From Paenibacillus maysiensis (GTDB lineage: Bacteria; Bacillota; Bacilli; Paenibacillales; Paenibacillaceae), in NCBI RefSeq assembly GCF_000520815.1, contig NZ_ASRY01000270.1, forward strand, positions 1 to 58,775: DNA of 58,775 nt, written 5' to 3'. The position numbers were made by a program, and so were the translations under genes. Under the pieces are notes generated by a model. That model was not told the origin of the DNA, did not search any database, and saw only the letters and a list, made by a program, of their open reading frames with translations. Below are positions 52,141-58,775 of the stretch, piece by piece; within the stretch, counting starts at the first letter, position 1; every line of letters starts with the position of its first letter.

Positions 52141-52914
52141 GTCGCACTCTATATGAGTGCGTGGATTGAAATATCACAGGAGGTGCGACCCTTTTTAAGT
52201 CAAACCCGTCGCACTCTATATGAGTGCGTGGATTGAAATCTTAAACCGCGCCACAACTGCAAATGCGGCCTTCTGTCGCACTCTATATGAGTGCGTGGAT
52301 TGAAATCATAATGGCATTAAACGTTGGAAACTCAATCCGCTTGGTCGCACTCTATATGAGTGCGTGGATTGAAATTTCATACCATCGCTCCCTTTTTTGT
52401 TTTTGTTAATCAGTCGCACTCTATATGAGTGCGTGGATTGAAATCATTAACAATTATGCAAATGACTACTCCAGCAAGCAAAAGTCGCACTCTATATGAG
52501 TGCGTGGATTGAAATAGCTCAAAAAGTACCGAATTGAAGATGTCATTAAGTCGCACTCTATATGAGTGCGTGGATTGAAATATACTTCCCCAAGCAAATT
52601 CTCCATTATATACACCGTCGCACTCTATATGAGTGCGTGGATTGAAATTGCACCTGCACCAGCCGACCAGCCCAACGTCCTGTCGCACTCTATATGAGTG
52701 CGTGGATTGAAATCACATTGCTGTTTACTGGGCTGTCTTTTGTCCACGTCGCACTCTATATGAGTGCGTGGATTGAAATCTAATGTTACTTAGTATACCT
52801 TGTGAGGCATGGCCGCGTCGCACTCTATATGAGTGCGTGGATTGAAATCAGTTGGAACGTTGCTTAAAACACAGGCCACAGCGTCGCACTCTATATGAGT
52901 GTGTGGATTGAAAA
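52141..52914 (+). CRISPR. Type I-C CRISPR array 1: 12 repeats, 11 spacers
   Basis: The 32-bp repeat GTCGCACTCTATATGAGTG... ends CGTGGATTGAAAT. Repeat starts: 52141, 52208, 52275, 52344, 52413, 52484, 52550, 52617, 52682, 52748, 52817, 52883. Spacers are 33-39 bp. The last repeat is degenerate (GTGTGG, ends AAAA), so the leader end is on the left. The repeat stem CGCACTC / GAGTGCG is intact. The sequence and length are typical of type I-C (Cas5d-processed). No cas gene is adjacent. Confidence 0.98.
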
Positions 52915-52915
52915 G

Positions 52916-52990
52916 ATCCATACGCTGATCGACAGCCTGGATGACAAAGATGTTGACTATTACTTTCATCAGCTTCACGATACTTGGTGA
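52916..52990 (+). pseudogene. Short coding remnant after array 1
   Basis: Immediately after the terminal repeat the frame reads IHTLIDSLDDKDVDYYFHQL..., stop TGA at 52988-52990. It looks like the C-terminus of a gene whose 5' part is missing. No family can be named. Confidence 0.4.
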
Positions 52991-53080
52991 TATGTACAAT
53001 GCTCGCAATGGGCGCGATGAGAGGCAATGATGCGGGGGAATGAGGCAAGAATATGAGGGCGTACAGGGGATAAAATGCGG

Positions 53081-53127
53081 AAGAACCACCGAAGGATGAA
53101 AAATCCAGTGCGGTGGTTCTTTTTTTT
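53081..53127 (+). terminator. Terminator between CRISPR array 1 and the MocR gene
   Basis: AAGAACCACCG (53081-53091) and CGGTGGTTCTT (53111-53121), a perfect 11-bp stem, then T to 53127. It would end pre-crRNA transcription. Confidence 0.88.
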
Positions 53128-53170
53128 CACTCGTCTTGTATGCCATCATTATAGGGGGAGGCGATGAAGG

Positions 53171-54655
53171 ATGTTCCAGGATTTCAAGCTCGTCAGTGAC
53201 CGCCCGGTCTCGATACAAGTAAAAGAATACGTCAATCGTTTAATTATAAAAGGGGCGCTTCAGGCGGATCAGAAGCTGCCTTCCACACGAGAAATGAGCG
53301 TTCTACTTAAGGTGAGCCGCAATACAGTCATTGTAGCCTATGAAGGCTTGGAGGATGATGGATTTACGTATGCGATTCCCGGAAAGGGTAGTTATGTGGC
53401 CGCCATGGTGGGCCAGTCGGCCGTAGATAACGGGGGATCTGACGGCTCTGCCACCTGGGAGATCGACTGGAAGGCAAGAATGAACGAGTATGCTGTATCG
53501 GCTGTTGATCTGGATATGATGAAGCAGGGCATTCGTGCCCAAAAGGGAACTATCTCGTTCACAAGCATCGCTCCGGATGAGCAGCTGTTTGATCTGGGGG
53601 ATGTAAGGCGAGCTTTTATGGATCGGATGGCAATCGAAGGGCAGGTGCTGCTCAACTACGGCTATGCCAAGGGCTACAAGCCGCTGATTGATTACCTGAT
53701 GCATTATATGGAGAACAAGGGCGTCGATATAATTGGCAAGGATATGCTGATTACAGGCGGGTTTACAGAAGGCTTTGACATTGTGCTGTCGGCTTTACGC
53801 CCTTCTGCACGCCGCGGAGCAGCAATTTGTGAAAATCCGACCCATCACACAGCGATCAAAAATTTGAAGTTGCAAGGATTTGAGATTACCGGCATTCCGA
53901 TGGAGCGTGACGGTATTGATGTGGAGCGGCTAGAGGAGGCACTGCAGACCAATAGCTTCGATTTGGCTTATTTGACTCCTTCCTATCATAATCCGACAGG
54001 CATCGTCATGTCGCCAGCAAAGCGCAGCGCTGTTATGAAATTAATGATGCGTTATCAGATTCCGGTGATCGAGGATGGATTCAATGAGGAGCTACGCTAC
54101 TCGGGAGCGCATGTTGCGCCCTTAATAGCGACAGCAGGGCAAGGGAACGGAGTAATCTATATTGGCAGCTTCTCCAAGGTGCTGTTCCCTGGCTTGCGAG
54201 TAGGCTGGGTGCTTGGAGACCGAGCACTGATTGACACTCTGGAAAGCATTAAGCGTGCGCGCACCATTCATACCTCAACAATCGATCAATCGATTTTATA
54301 CCAATATATGCTTAACGGAAATTTCGATAAACATGTAAAAAAAGCACGTACAGAGTATAAGCGCAAATATGAGCTGACAAAGACATGCTGTGAAGTACAT
54401 CTTCCTGAGGCGCAGGTGTCTGGTGACGGGGGCTTGCATTTGTTCCTTACCTTCCCGACAGGCGTAAATACACGCCAGCTGCTAGAAGCTTGTACAGAAC
54501 AGGGCGTCATTTTCACACCGGGAGACAAGTTTTTTATTCGAGAAGGCGAAGGGACGAATACATTGCGGCTTGGGTTTTCACGAGTAACAGATGAAAATAT
54601 CGAACGGGGTATTCAAATAATCGGCAAACAGACGCTTAACTTTCTTAAAGCATAA
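53171..54655 (+). CDS. MocR family regulator (GntR wHTH plus aminotransferase-like domain)
   Basis: A 494-residue protein. Residues 1-75 are a GntR winged helix (VSIQVKEYVNRLIIKGALQADQKLPSTREMSVLLKVSRNTVIVAYEGLEDDGF). The rest is a fold-type I aminotransferase domain with TPSYHNPTG and the PLP-lysine in YIGSFSKVLFPGLRVGW. MocR proteins sense PLP adducts. The next gene is a D-Ala-D-Ala ligase; MocR members called DdlR activate ddl in Brevibacillus, so a similar role is plausible here. The ATG at 53171 is 9 nt after GGGGGAGG. Confidence 0.92.
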   Translation: MFQDFKLVSDRPVSIQVKEYVNRLIIKGALQADQKLPSTREMSVLLKVSRNTVIVAYEGLEDDGFTYAIPGKGSYVAAMVGQSAVDNGGSDGSATWEIDWKARMNEYAVSAVDLDMMKQGIRAQKGTISFTSIAPDEQLFDLGDVRRAFMDRMAIEGQVLLNYGYAKGYKPLIDYLMHYMENKGVDIIGKDMLITGGFTEGFDIVLSALRPSARRGAAICENPTHHTAIKNLKLQGFEITGIPMERDGIDVERLEEALQTNSFDLAYLTPSYHNPTGIVMSPAKRSAVMKLMMRYQIPVIEDGFNEELRYSGAHVAPLIATAGQGNGVIYIGSFSKVLFPGLRVGWVLGDRALIDTLESIKRARTIHTSTIDQSILYQYMLNGNFDKHVKKARTEYKRKYELTKTCCEVHLPEAQVSGDGGLHLFLTFPTGVNTRQLLEACTEQGVIFTPGDKFFIREGEGTNTLRLGFSRVTDENIERGIQIIGKQTLNFLKA

Positions 54656-54764
54656 TGGTTAGAAAAGAGCTACAGAGACGGAATATTGTTCTGGAGAAGC
54701 ACCAGCGATCAAAAGAACAATCCGTAACCACATAAAGATTTTTGAAGAAAAATGAGGTGTCATG

Positions 54765-55694
54765 ATGAAAATTGGTGTTATTATGGGCGGTATTTCCTCT
54801 GAGCATGAGATTTCTCTGCAGACAGGTCAAGAGATGATCAATCATTTGGATCGCAGCCGTTATGAAGTGGTTCCAATTGTGATCGAGCAGCGAGCGGATT
54901 TAATTACGCAGGTCCAGCAGGCCGGCATCGATATCGCGCTGCTGGCACTACATGGTCAGTATGGCGAGGACGGCACGGTGCAGGGAGCGCTGGAGACGCT
55001 GGGCATTCCCTACACAGGCAGCGGTGTCCTGGCAAGCAGCTTATGCATGAATAAGCAGTTGTCCAAGACGCTGCTGAAGGCAGCGGGTGTGCATACGCCT
55101 GCAGGCCTTTGTTGGCAGGGGATGGACGATTATGATCCGCAGGTGGTGGAGCGTTTGGGCTACCCGGTTATTGTGAAGCCGAATACGGGGGGATCCAGCA
55201 TTGGCATCCAGCTTGTACAAAATGAGAAGGAACTGCTACCAGCTGTTCAGGAGGCTTGCAGCTTGGATCAAGCGATCTTGATTGAGCCCTATTATAAAGG
55301 GACCGAGATTACCTGCTCGATCGTGGACGGCGAGGTATTGCCGATTATTAGCATTAGCTCCGCTCGTTCGAAGTGGTTCGACTACAAAGCCAAGTATGAG
55401 GTCGGCGGCGCTGAGGAGAAGGTGATCGAGCTTCCTCCCGTTATTGAGCAGCGTGTGCGCGAGGCGGCACTGGCCAGCTACCGGCTGCTGCAATGCAAGG
55501 TCTATGCAAGGGTCGATATGATTTTGTGTCAGGATAGGCCTTACGTGCTGGAAGTGAATACATTACCGGGTATGACCGCCAACAGCCTGCTTCCGAAAAG
55601 TGCCGCAGCTGCGGGTATAACCTTTACACAGCTGCTGGACCATATTATTGCCAGCTCGCTCCATGAGCGGAAACAGGAATGGGGGATGGCGTAA
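54765..55694 (+). CDS. ddl: D-alanine-D-alanine ligase family protein
   Basis: A 309-residue ATP-grasp ligase of the short DdlB type. Motifs: MKIGVIMGGISSEHEISLQTG, LHGQYGEDGTVQG, GYPVIVKPNTGGSSIG, and VLEVNTLPGMTANSL near the end. Lys and Tyr in WFDYKAKYEVGG mark D-Ala rather than D-lactate specificity (family knowledge; inference). ATG 54765 is 5-7 nt after GAGGTG; ATG 54762 is directly adjacent. It lies between a MocR regulator and an aminotransferase and is probably an extra copy, in an accessory region. Confidence 0.9.
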   Translation: MKIGVIMGGISSEHEISLQTGQEMINHLDRSRYEVVPIVIEQRADLITQVQQAGIDIALLALHGQYGEDGTVQGALETLGIPYTGSGVLASSLCMNKQLSKTLLKAAGVHTPAGLCWQGMDDYDPQVVERLGYPVIVKPNTGGSSIGIQLVQNEKELLPAVQEACSLDQAILIEPYYKGTEITCSIVDGEVLPIISISSARSKWFDYKAKYEVGGAEEKVIELPPVIEQRVREAALASYRLLQCKVYARVDMILCQDRPYVLEVNTLPGMTANSLLPKSAAAAGITFTQLLDHIIASSLHERKQEWGMA

Positions 55695-55695
55695 T

Positions 55696-56880
55696 ATGTT
55701 TAGTGAAAAGGGTACAGGGCGGTTTGTATCCTCGCGTGTACGGGATATTCGGCCATCGGGAATTCGCACTTTTTTTGATCTGAATGCAGCAGGAGGAGAT
55801 ACAATCGCCCTTGGGGTCGGAGAGCCTGATTTCGTTACACCGGAAAAGGTACGTGAAGCCTGCATTCAGGCATTGCGTGAAGGGCAGACGAAATATACTT
55901 CGAATGCCGGCTTGATAGAGCTGCGAGAGGAGATCTCTGCTTATTTTTCCGGCAGCTTCGCGCTTTCCTATGACCCTGAGCAGGAAATGATCGTAACGGT
56001 GGGAAGCAGTGAAGCCGTCGACCTGGCGCTGCGAGCAGTGATCGATCCAGGTGACGAGGTGCTGATTCCGGCACCAAGCTATATTGCCTATGAACCCATT
56101 ACCCATCTGCATGGCGGTAAAATTGTAGAGGTGGCGGCTACGTCAGAGGAGCAATTCAAGCTGACCCCGCAAGCGCTGCAAGCGGCAATTACACCCCATT
56201 TAAAGGTTTTAATGATCAATTATCCCTGTAATCCGACTGGAACAGTTATGACGGAGCAGGATTGGCTGCCGATGACAGAGCTCATTATTAAACATAATCT
56301 GGTCGTCATTTCGGATGAAGTGTATGCGGAGCTGACTTACGGGAGAAAGCATGTCAGTATCGCCTCCTTGCCGGGCATGAAGGAGCGTACGATTGTCATT
56401 AGTGGTTTTTCCAAAGCATTTGCGATGACAGGCTGGCGGGTAGGCTATGCGTGCGGTCCACGTGAACTGATAGCCGGCATGCTGAAAATCCACCAGTACA
56501 CAGCCATGTGTGCGCCCACCATCGCACAGATTGCCGCGCTCGAATCATTGCGTCATGGCTTGGCTGCCAAGGATGAGATGATGGCGAGCTACAACGAACG
56601 CCGCAAGATGTTTGTGGCCGGCTTGAATGCAATCGGGCTTGCCTGTCACAAACCTGAGGGGGCTTTTTATGCCTTCCCTTCAATTACTTCTACAGGTATG
56701 TCATCTGAGCAGTTTGCACTTCGTATGCTGAAGGAAGCAAAGGTGGCGGTAGTACCAGGACATGTATTCGGATCAGGCGGAGAGGGCTTTATTCGCTGCT
56801 CATATGCAACCTCGCACGTCGATTTGGAGAAGGCGTTGGAACGGATGGGAAGGTTTATGCAGGTAATGCAGCCGGTATGA
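55696..56880 (+). CDS. PLP-dependent class I/II aminotransferase
   Basis: A 394-residue fold-type I aminotransferase. NYPCNPTGTV, SDEVYAELTYG and the PLP-lysine motif SGFSKAFAMTGWRVGY are clear. ATG 55696 lies one base after the ddl stop (TAAtATG) with GGGGGATGG upstream, so it is coupled to ddl. The best general match is aspartate/PatA-like enzymes. Its pairing with ddl suggests supply of, or competition for, an amino-acid precursor, but the substrate is not readable. A small hairpin AAAGCTG / CAGCTTT follows at 56911-56931. Confidence 0.9.
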   Translation: MFSEKGTGRFVSSRVRDIRPSGIRTFFDLNAAGGDTIALGVGEPDFVTPEKVREACIQALREGQTKYTSNAGLIELREEISAYFSGSFALSYDPEQEMIVTVGSSEAVDLALRAVIDPGDEVLIPAPSYIAYEPITHLHGGKIVEVAATSEEQFKLTPQALQAAITPHLKVLMINYPCNPTGTVMTEQDWLPMTELIIKHNLVVISDEVYAELTYGRKHVSIASLPGMKERTIVISGFSKAFAMTGWRVGYACGPRELIAGMLKIHQYTAMCAPTIAQIAALESLRHGLAAKDEMMASYNERRKMFVAGLNAIGLACHKPEGAFYAFPSITSTGMSSEQFALRMLKEAKVAVVPGHVFGSGGEGFIRCSYATSHVDLEKALERMGRFMQVMQPV

Positions 56881-57080
56881 TGAACAGGGTTAATAACTCA
56901 ATTCCGAGTTAAAGCTGGAACGTTCAGCTTTGGTGTTACTGGTGGGACCCTGCTTTTAAATGCGCTATCGATGAATTAATATATTCGAATGTGCGCTTCC
57001 TCTTTCACAGGTGGCAGAACTGGAAGAGGTGAAATAAGTTCAGGCAGGTATTTGCTGCTAAGCCAAAAAGCGAGTCTGTC

Positions 57081-57266
57081 CAGGTGCGAATGTGAAGCTC
57101 ACATGAATTCCCCGAGAGATTCGCACCTCAGATTTTGTCGAAATTCTGTCGAATGTGAACAAGTTGTAAACGATCGCAAGGGGAATGAGGTAATAATAGA
57201 AGCGTTTTGGCTGAAATAACGCTAGAATATTACTTAAATAGGGGGGAGATTTGACCCATTTTCGCT
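57081..57266 (+). other. CRISPR leader of array 2
   Basis: AGGTGCGAAT (57082-57091) pairs with ATTCGCACCT (57119-57128), again with TGTGAAGCTCACA inside, then TTTTGTCGAAA, TAATAATAGAAG and CATTTTCGCT. It is homologous to leader 1. Confidence 0.85.
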
Positions 57267-57682
57267 GTCGCACTATATATGAGTGCGTGGATTGAAATTG
57301 GTGCTACAACCGCCGGAAACCCCTTTTCTGTATCGTCGCACTATATATGAGTGCGTGGATTGAAATTCCCACATATGTACTTGCCTCCGCAGCGTCATGA
57401 AGTCGCACTATATATGAGTGCGTGGATTGAAATCCCAAACTGAGGATTACCGCTTTTGTATCCAAAGTCGCACTATATATGAGTGCGTGGATTGAAATAT
57501 CCAAGAGGCGTGCAGTTTCCGGCCAGAGCCATGTCGCACTATATATGAGTGCGTGGATTGAAATATTATAAGAAGGATAATAGTAATGTTTCCATATAAA
57601 GTCGCACTCTATATGAGTGCGTGGATTGAAATGAGTCTGGTATGATCCTGTTCCAATGGACGGATCATAGTCGCACTCTATG
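57267..57682 (+). CRISPR. Type I-C CRISPR array 2: six full repeats and a truncated seventh
   Basis: Repeat starts 57267, 57335, 57402, 57467, 57533, 57601; spacers 33-36 bp. Repeats 1-5 read GTCGCACTATATATG, repeat 6 reads GTCGCACTCTATATG as in array 1. A seventh repeat begins at 57670 but stops after about 12 bases and runs into unrelated sequence, so the distal end has been lost. Confidence 0.97.
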
Positions 57683-57690
57683 TTGCATAG

Positions 57691-57751
57691 GGAAGACCTC
57701 TTTTCTGTGAATGTTGTTGTGGTGACTCCATTCTACTAGAAAAGGTCTTCC
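57691..57751. repeat. Inverted repeat at the broken end of array 2
   Basis: GGAAGACC (57691-57698) and GGTCTTCC (57744-57751) with extended arms CTTTTCT / AGAAAA. It may be the end of a mobile element or a terminator left by one; no transposase is present. Confidence 0.45.
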
Positions 57752-57815
57752 TGTTTCTATTTACACATAATATTTTACGCTCTCTTTTTGGAAGCAAACT
57801 GTTAATGATTATTAA

Positions 57816-58111
57816 AAACTTATTTTATTAGTAATGGTAAATGGCTTTATCTCAGTAGGGATGTTCATACGCTCTATACATCAAAGAGGTTGGGATTTAC
57901 AGATAGTGGAAGAAAGTTGCGAGAAGTATGGTAGCAACAGTGCGTTACATTTACTGGATTACCTGTATAATACACGATCTAAGGAGTTCAAGACTTAATT
58001 TCAAGAAATCGTAGCTAAGCGGATGTGTTTCCTGTAGAAGTAATTCTGAACTTTAATGGTGAACTTGATAGGAAGTTAAAAGGAGTTGGAGAAAAACGGA
58101 CAGGAACTTAA
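57816..58111 (+). pseudogene. Decayed coding region between array 2 and the solo repeat
   Basis: An open stretch from 57816 to 57998 includes MVNGFISVGMFIRSIHQRGW and YGSNSALHLLDYLYNTRS. After the stop a second open stretch in another frame (58034-58111) reads VEVILNFNGELDRKLKG. No SD precedes either. They look like frame-broken remains of one gene; the family is not recognised. The stretch 58111-58170 holds nothing I can support. Confidence 0.35.
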
Positions 58112-58175
58112 ATTATTTTGTGAAGAATCACAGAGGGTCAGGAGGAAATACGGAAGTTATGTTTTAAAAAGAATG

Positions 58176-58249
58176 AAAAAACCCGCTATGGGCGGGCTCT
58201 AAAATATAGTTCTATAGTTTTCAATCCACGCACTCATATAGAGTGCGAC
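58176..58249 (-). ncRNA. Solo type I-C repeat gene: CreA-like single-guide crRNA candidate
   Basis: On the minus strand one complete 32-bp repeat (58249-58218, last base A instead of T) is followed by about 36 nt beginning CTATAGAACTATATTTTAG. A terminator follows (CCCGC, CCATA, GCGGG, T6; 58196-58176). A promoter abuts it: TTGCTT (58285-58280), 18 bp, extended -10 TGA-TACACT (58256-58261), placing the start at the first base of the repeat. The product would be one crRNA-like RNA of about 74 nt. The first 16 guide bases match a TTC-flanked site at 58368 at 15 positions. CreA of CreTA modules is the nearest known analogue. Confidence 0.72.
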
Positions 58250-58332
58250 ACGTCGAGTGTATCACAAATCGTTAGTTTGAAGCAATTTTTCAATTAAATG
58301 ATATGTTGCAAAACAAAAAGATTCTTGATCTT

Positions 58333-58383
58333 TTGACAGGTGTATTATTTTGATTTATACGGAGTTCCTATAAAACTATATTT
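58333..58383 (+). promoter_or_regulatory. Promoter overlapped by the solo-guide target (PAM TTC)
   Basis: TTGACA (58333-58338), 17 bp, TATACG (58356-58361), predicted start near 58368. PAM TTC is 58365-58367; the protospacer from 58368 reads CTATAAAACTATATTT. It matches the guide at 15 of its first 16 positions, mismatched only at position 6. Binding of Cascade here would block initiation. Confidence 0.65.
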
Positions 58384-58451
58384 AATAAATGAATTTTAGT
58401 CAATATTAACTTTCAATATGTTTATTAGTGAATATAAGGAGACGCCTAAAG

Positions 58452-58460
58452 ATGGATAAT
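58452..58460 (+). pseudogene. Start of a gene under the guide-targeted promoter, cut by the IS3 element
   Basis: AAGGAG (58436-58441) lies 10 nt before ATG 58452, but after about three codons (MDN) the sequence enters the IS end. The frame continues without a stop through the IS left end and joins the transposase ATG at 58542. The original product (toxin, or first cas gene) is not recoverable. Confidence 0.45.
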
Positions 58461-58775
58461 GGATCGGCTACACTTAATTGGACTATAAAAATGAGGGCTT
58501 GTAGAATAAACCTATATATCCTAAGGAGCGGATCATTTACAATGCCAAAACAACGACGTACGTTCACAGCAGAGTTTAAAAAACAAATCGTGCAACTCTA
58601 CGAAAACGGAAAATCCCGAGCGGATATTGTGGAGGAATATGACCTCACCGCATCGGCTTTGGATCGCTGGATTAAACAAGGCCAAACGACAGGCTCTTTC
58701 TCGAATAAGGACAATCGCTCGCCAGAAAAAAATGAACTTATCGCTTTGCAAAAAGAGAACCAGCGTCTGAAAATG
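58460..58775 (+). mobile_element. IS3-family insertion sequence, left end (continues beyond window)
   Basis: The left end starts near TGGATCGGCTACACTTAATT and is followed by an OrfA-type transposase gene. The exact terminus is uncertain by a few bases. The right end is outside the window, so target duplication cannot be checked. Confidence 0.75.
58542..58775 (+). CDS. IS3-family transposase OrfA (partial, 3' end outside window)
   Basis: ATG 58542 with AAGGAG about 13 nt upstream. The 78 visible residues begin MPKQRRTFTAEFKKQIVQLY. They contain the HTH ENGKSRADIVEEYDLTASALDRWIKQ and the start of the leucine-zipper region ELIALQKENQRLKM, as in OrfA of IS3 elements. In such elements OrfA is fused to the DDE-bearing OrfB by -1 frameshifting; OrfB would follow to the right. 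Confidence 0.93.
   Translation, partial: MPKQRRTFTAEFKKQIVQLYENGKSRADIVEEYDLTASALDRWIKQGQTTGSFSNKDNRSPEKNELIALQKENQRLKM

Noticed and set aside
52410..53218. Minus-strand reading frames across CRISPR array 1 (FNPRTHIECD repeats)
   Set aside because: They are translations of the CRISPR repeats and spacers, a well-known false call. There is no SD and the repeats explain the pattern.
56911..56931. Hairpin AAAGCTG / CAGCTTT after the aminotransferase gene as a terminator
   Set aside because: No T tract follows and the stem is only 7 bp; too weak to list as a terminator.
57304..57504. Minus-strand frame across CRISPR array 2
   Set aside because: Same artefact: repeat-derived STHSYIV/SIHALIYSAT peptides.
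58389..58409. Six-codon ORF (MNFSQY) as the CreT product
   Set aside because: It has no SD and is extremely short; the SD-bearing ATG at 58452 is a better candidate. A functional RNA toxin cannot be excluded.
58533..58751. Minus-strand frame within the IS3 end
   Set aside because: It is a shadow of the OrfA transposase gene.

Overview
The window is a chromosomal segment of a spore-forming Firmicute, most likely Paenibacillus of the P. polymyxa group. That placement is inference from gene content and order, not a database match. Supporting evidence: a SleB-type cortex hydrolase end, spoVS behind a sigma-H promoter, ymfFHIJK-rodZ-pgsA-cinA-recA-rny-ymdB-spoVS-miaB-ricA in the order known from Bacillus subtilis, a bacillithiol reductase (ypdA), an S-layer-homology protein and type I-C CRISPR repeats.

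Layout. (1) 1-20.3 kb is conserved core: EF-P modification genes, cell-shape gene rodZ, phospholipid synthesis, competence/SOS recombination (LexA box at recA), RNase Y, YmdB, SpoVS, MiaB and RicA. YmdB appears to begin at an ATC codon. (2) 20.4-28.4 kb: thioesterase, an NAD salvage set (NrtR-like Nudix regulator, pncA, pncB), MoaB, a Cys-rich copper protein, a T-box-controlled alternative argS (specifier CGC) and an SLH protein. (3) 28.5-33 kb: a heterodimeric ABC multidrug exporter (bmrC/bmrD type) on the minus strand, preceded by a leader peptide and an attenuator. (4) 33-40.3 kb: small housekeeping genes, an ArsR/DUF2087 regulator with a consensus promoter and palindrome, a very small gene with tandem terminators, an RsgA-type GTPase, an L,D-transpeptidase, a lipoprotein, and a small minus-strand gene behind 11-bp direct repeats. 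(5) 40.5-50.9 kb: a type VIIb secretion cluster (YukD, EssC, two unknown partners, a WXG100 protein) joined to a kinase / vWA / PP2C triad. (6) 51-58.8 kb is accessory: an SDR gene, two type I-C CRISPR arrays with homologous leaders flanking a MocR regulator, a D-Ala-D-Ala ligase and an aminotransferase, then a decayed stretch and the left end of an IS3-family element. No cas gene is in the window.

The most interesting signal is at 58176-58383. A single inverted CRISPR repeat has its own promoter and terminator, so it would make one crRNA-like RNA. The first 16 guide bases match a site 150 bp away at 15 positions. The site has a TTC (type I-C) PAM and lies at the predicted start point of a divergent TTGACA promoter. 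The only mismatch in those 16 is position 6, which type I effectors do not pair. This is the architecture of a CreA-type guide RNA repressing a CreT-like or cas promoter. The gene behind that promoter appears interrupted after a few codons by the IS3 element.

Starts were chosen by Shine-Dalgarno spacing and family conservation. Promoter, operator and hairpin calls come from reading by eye, without folding or database searches.
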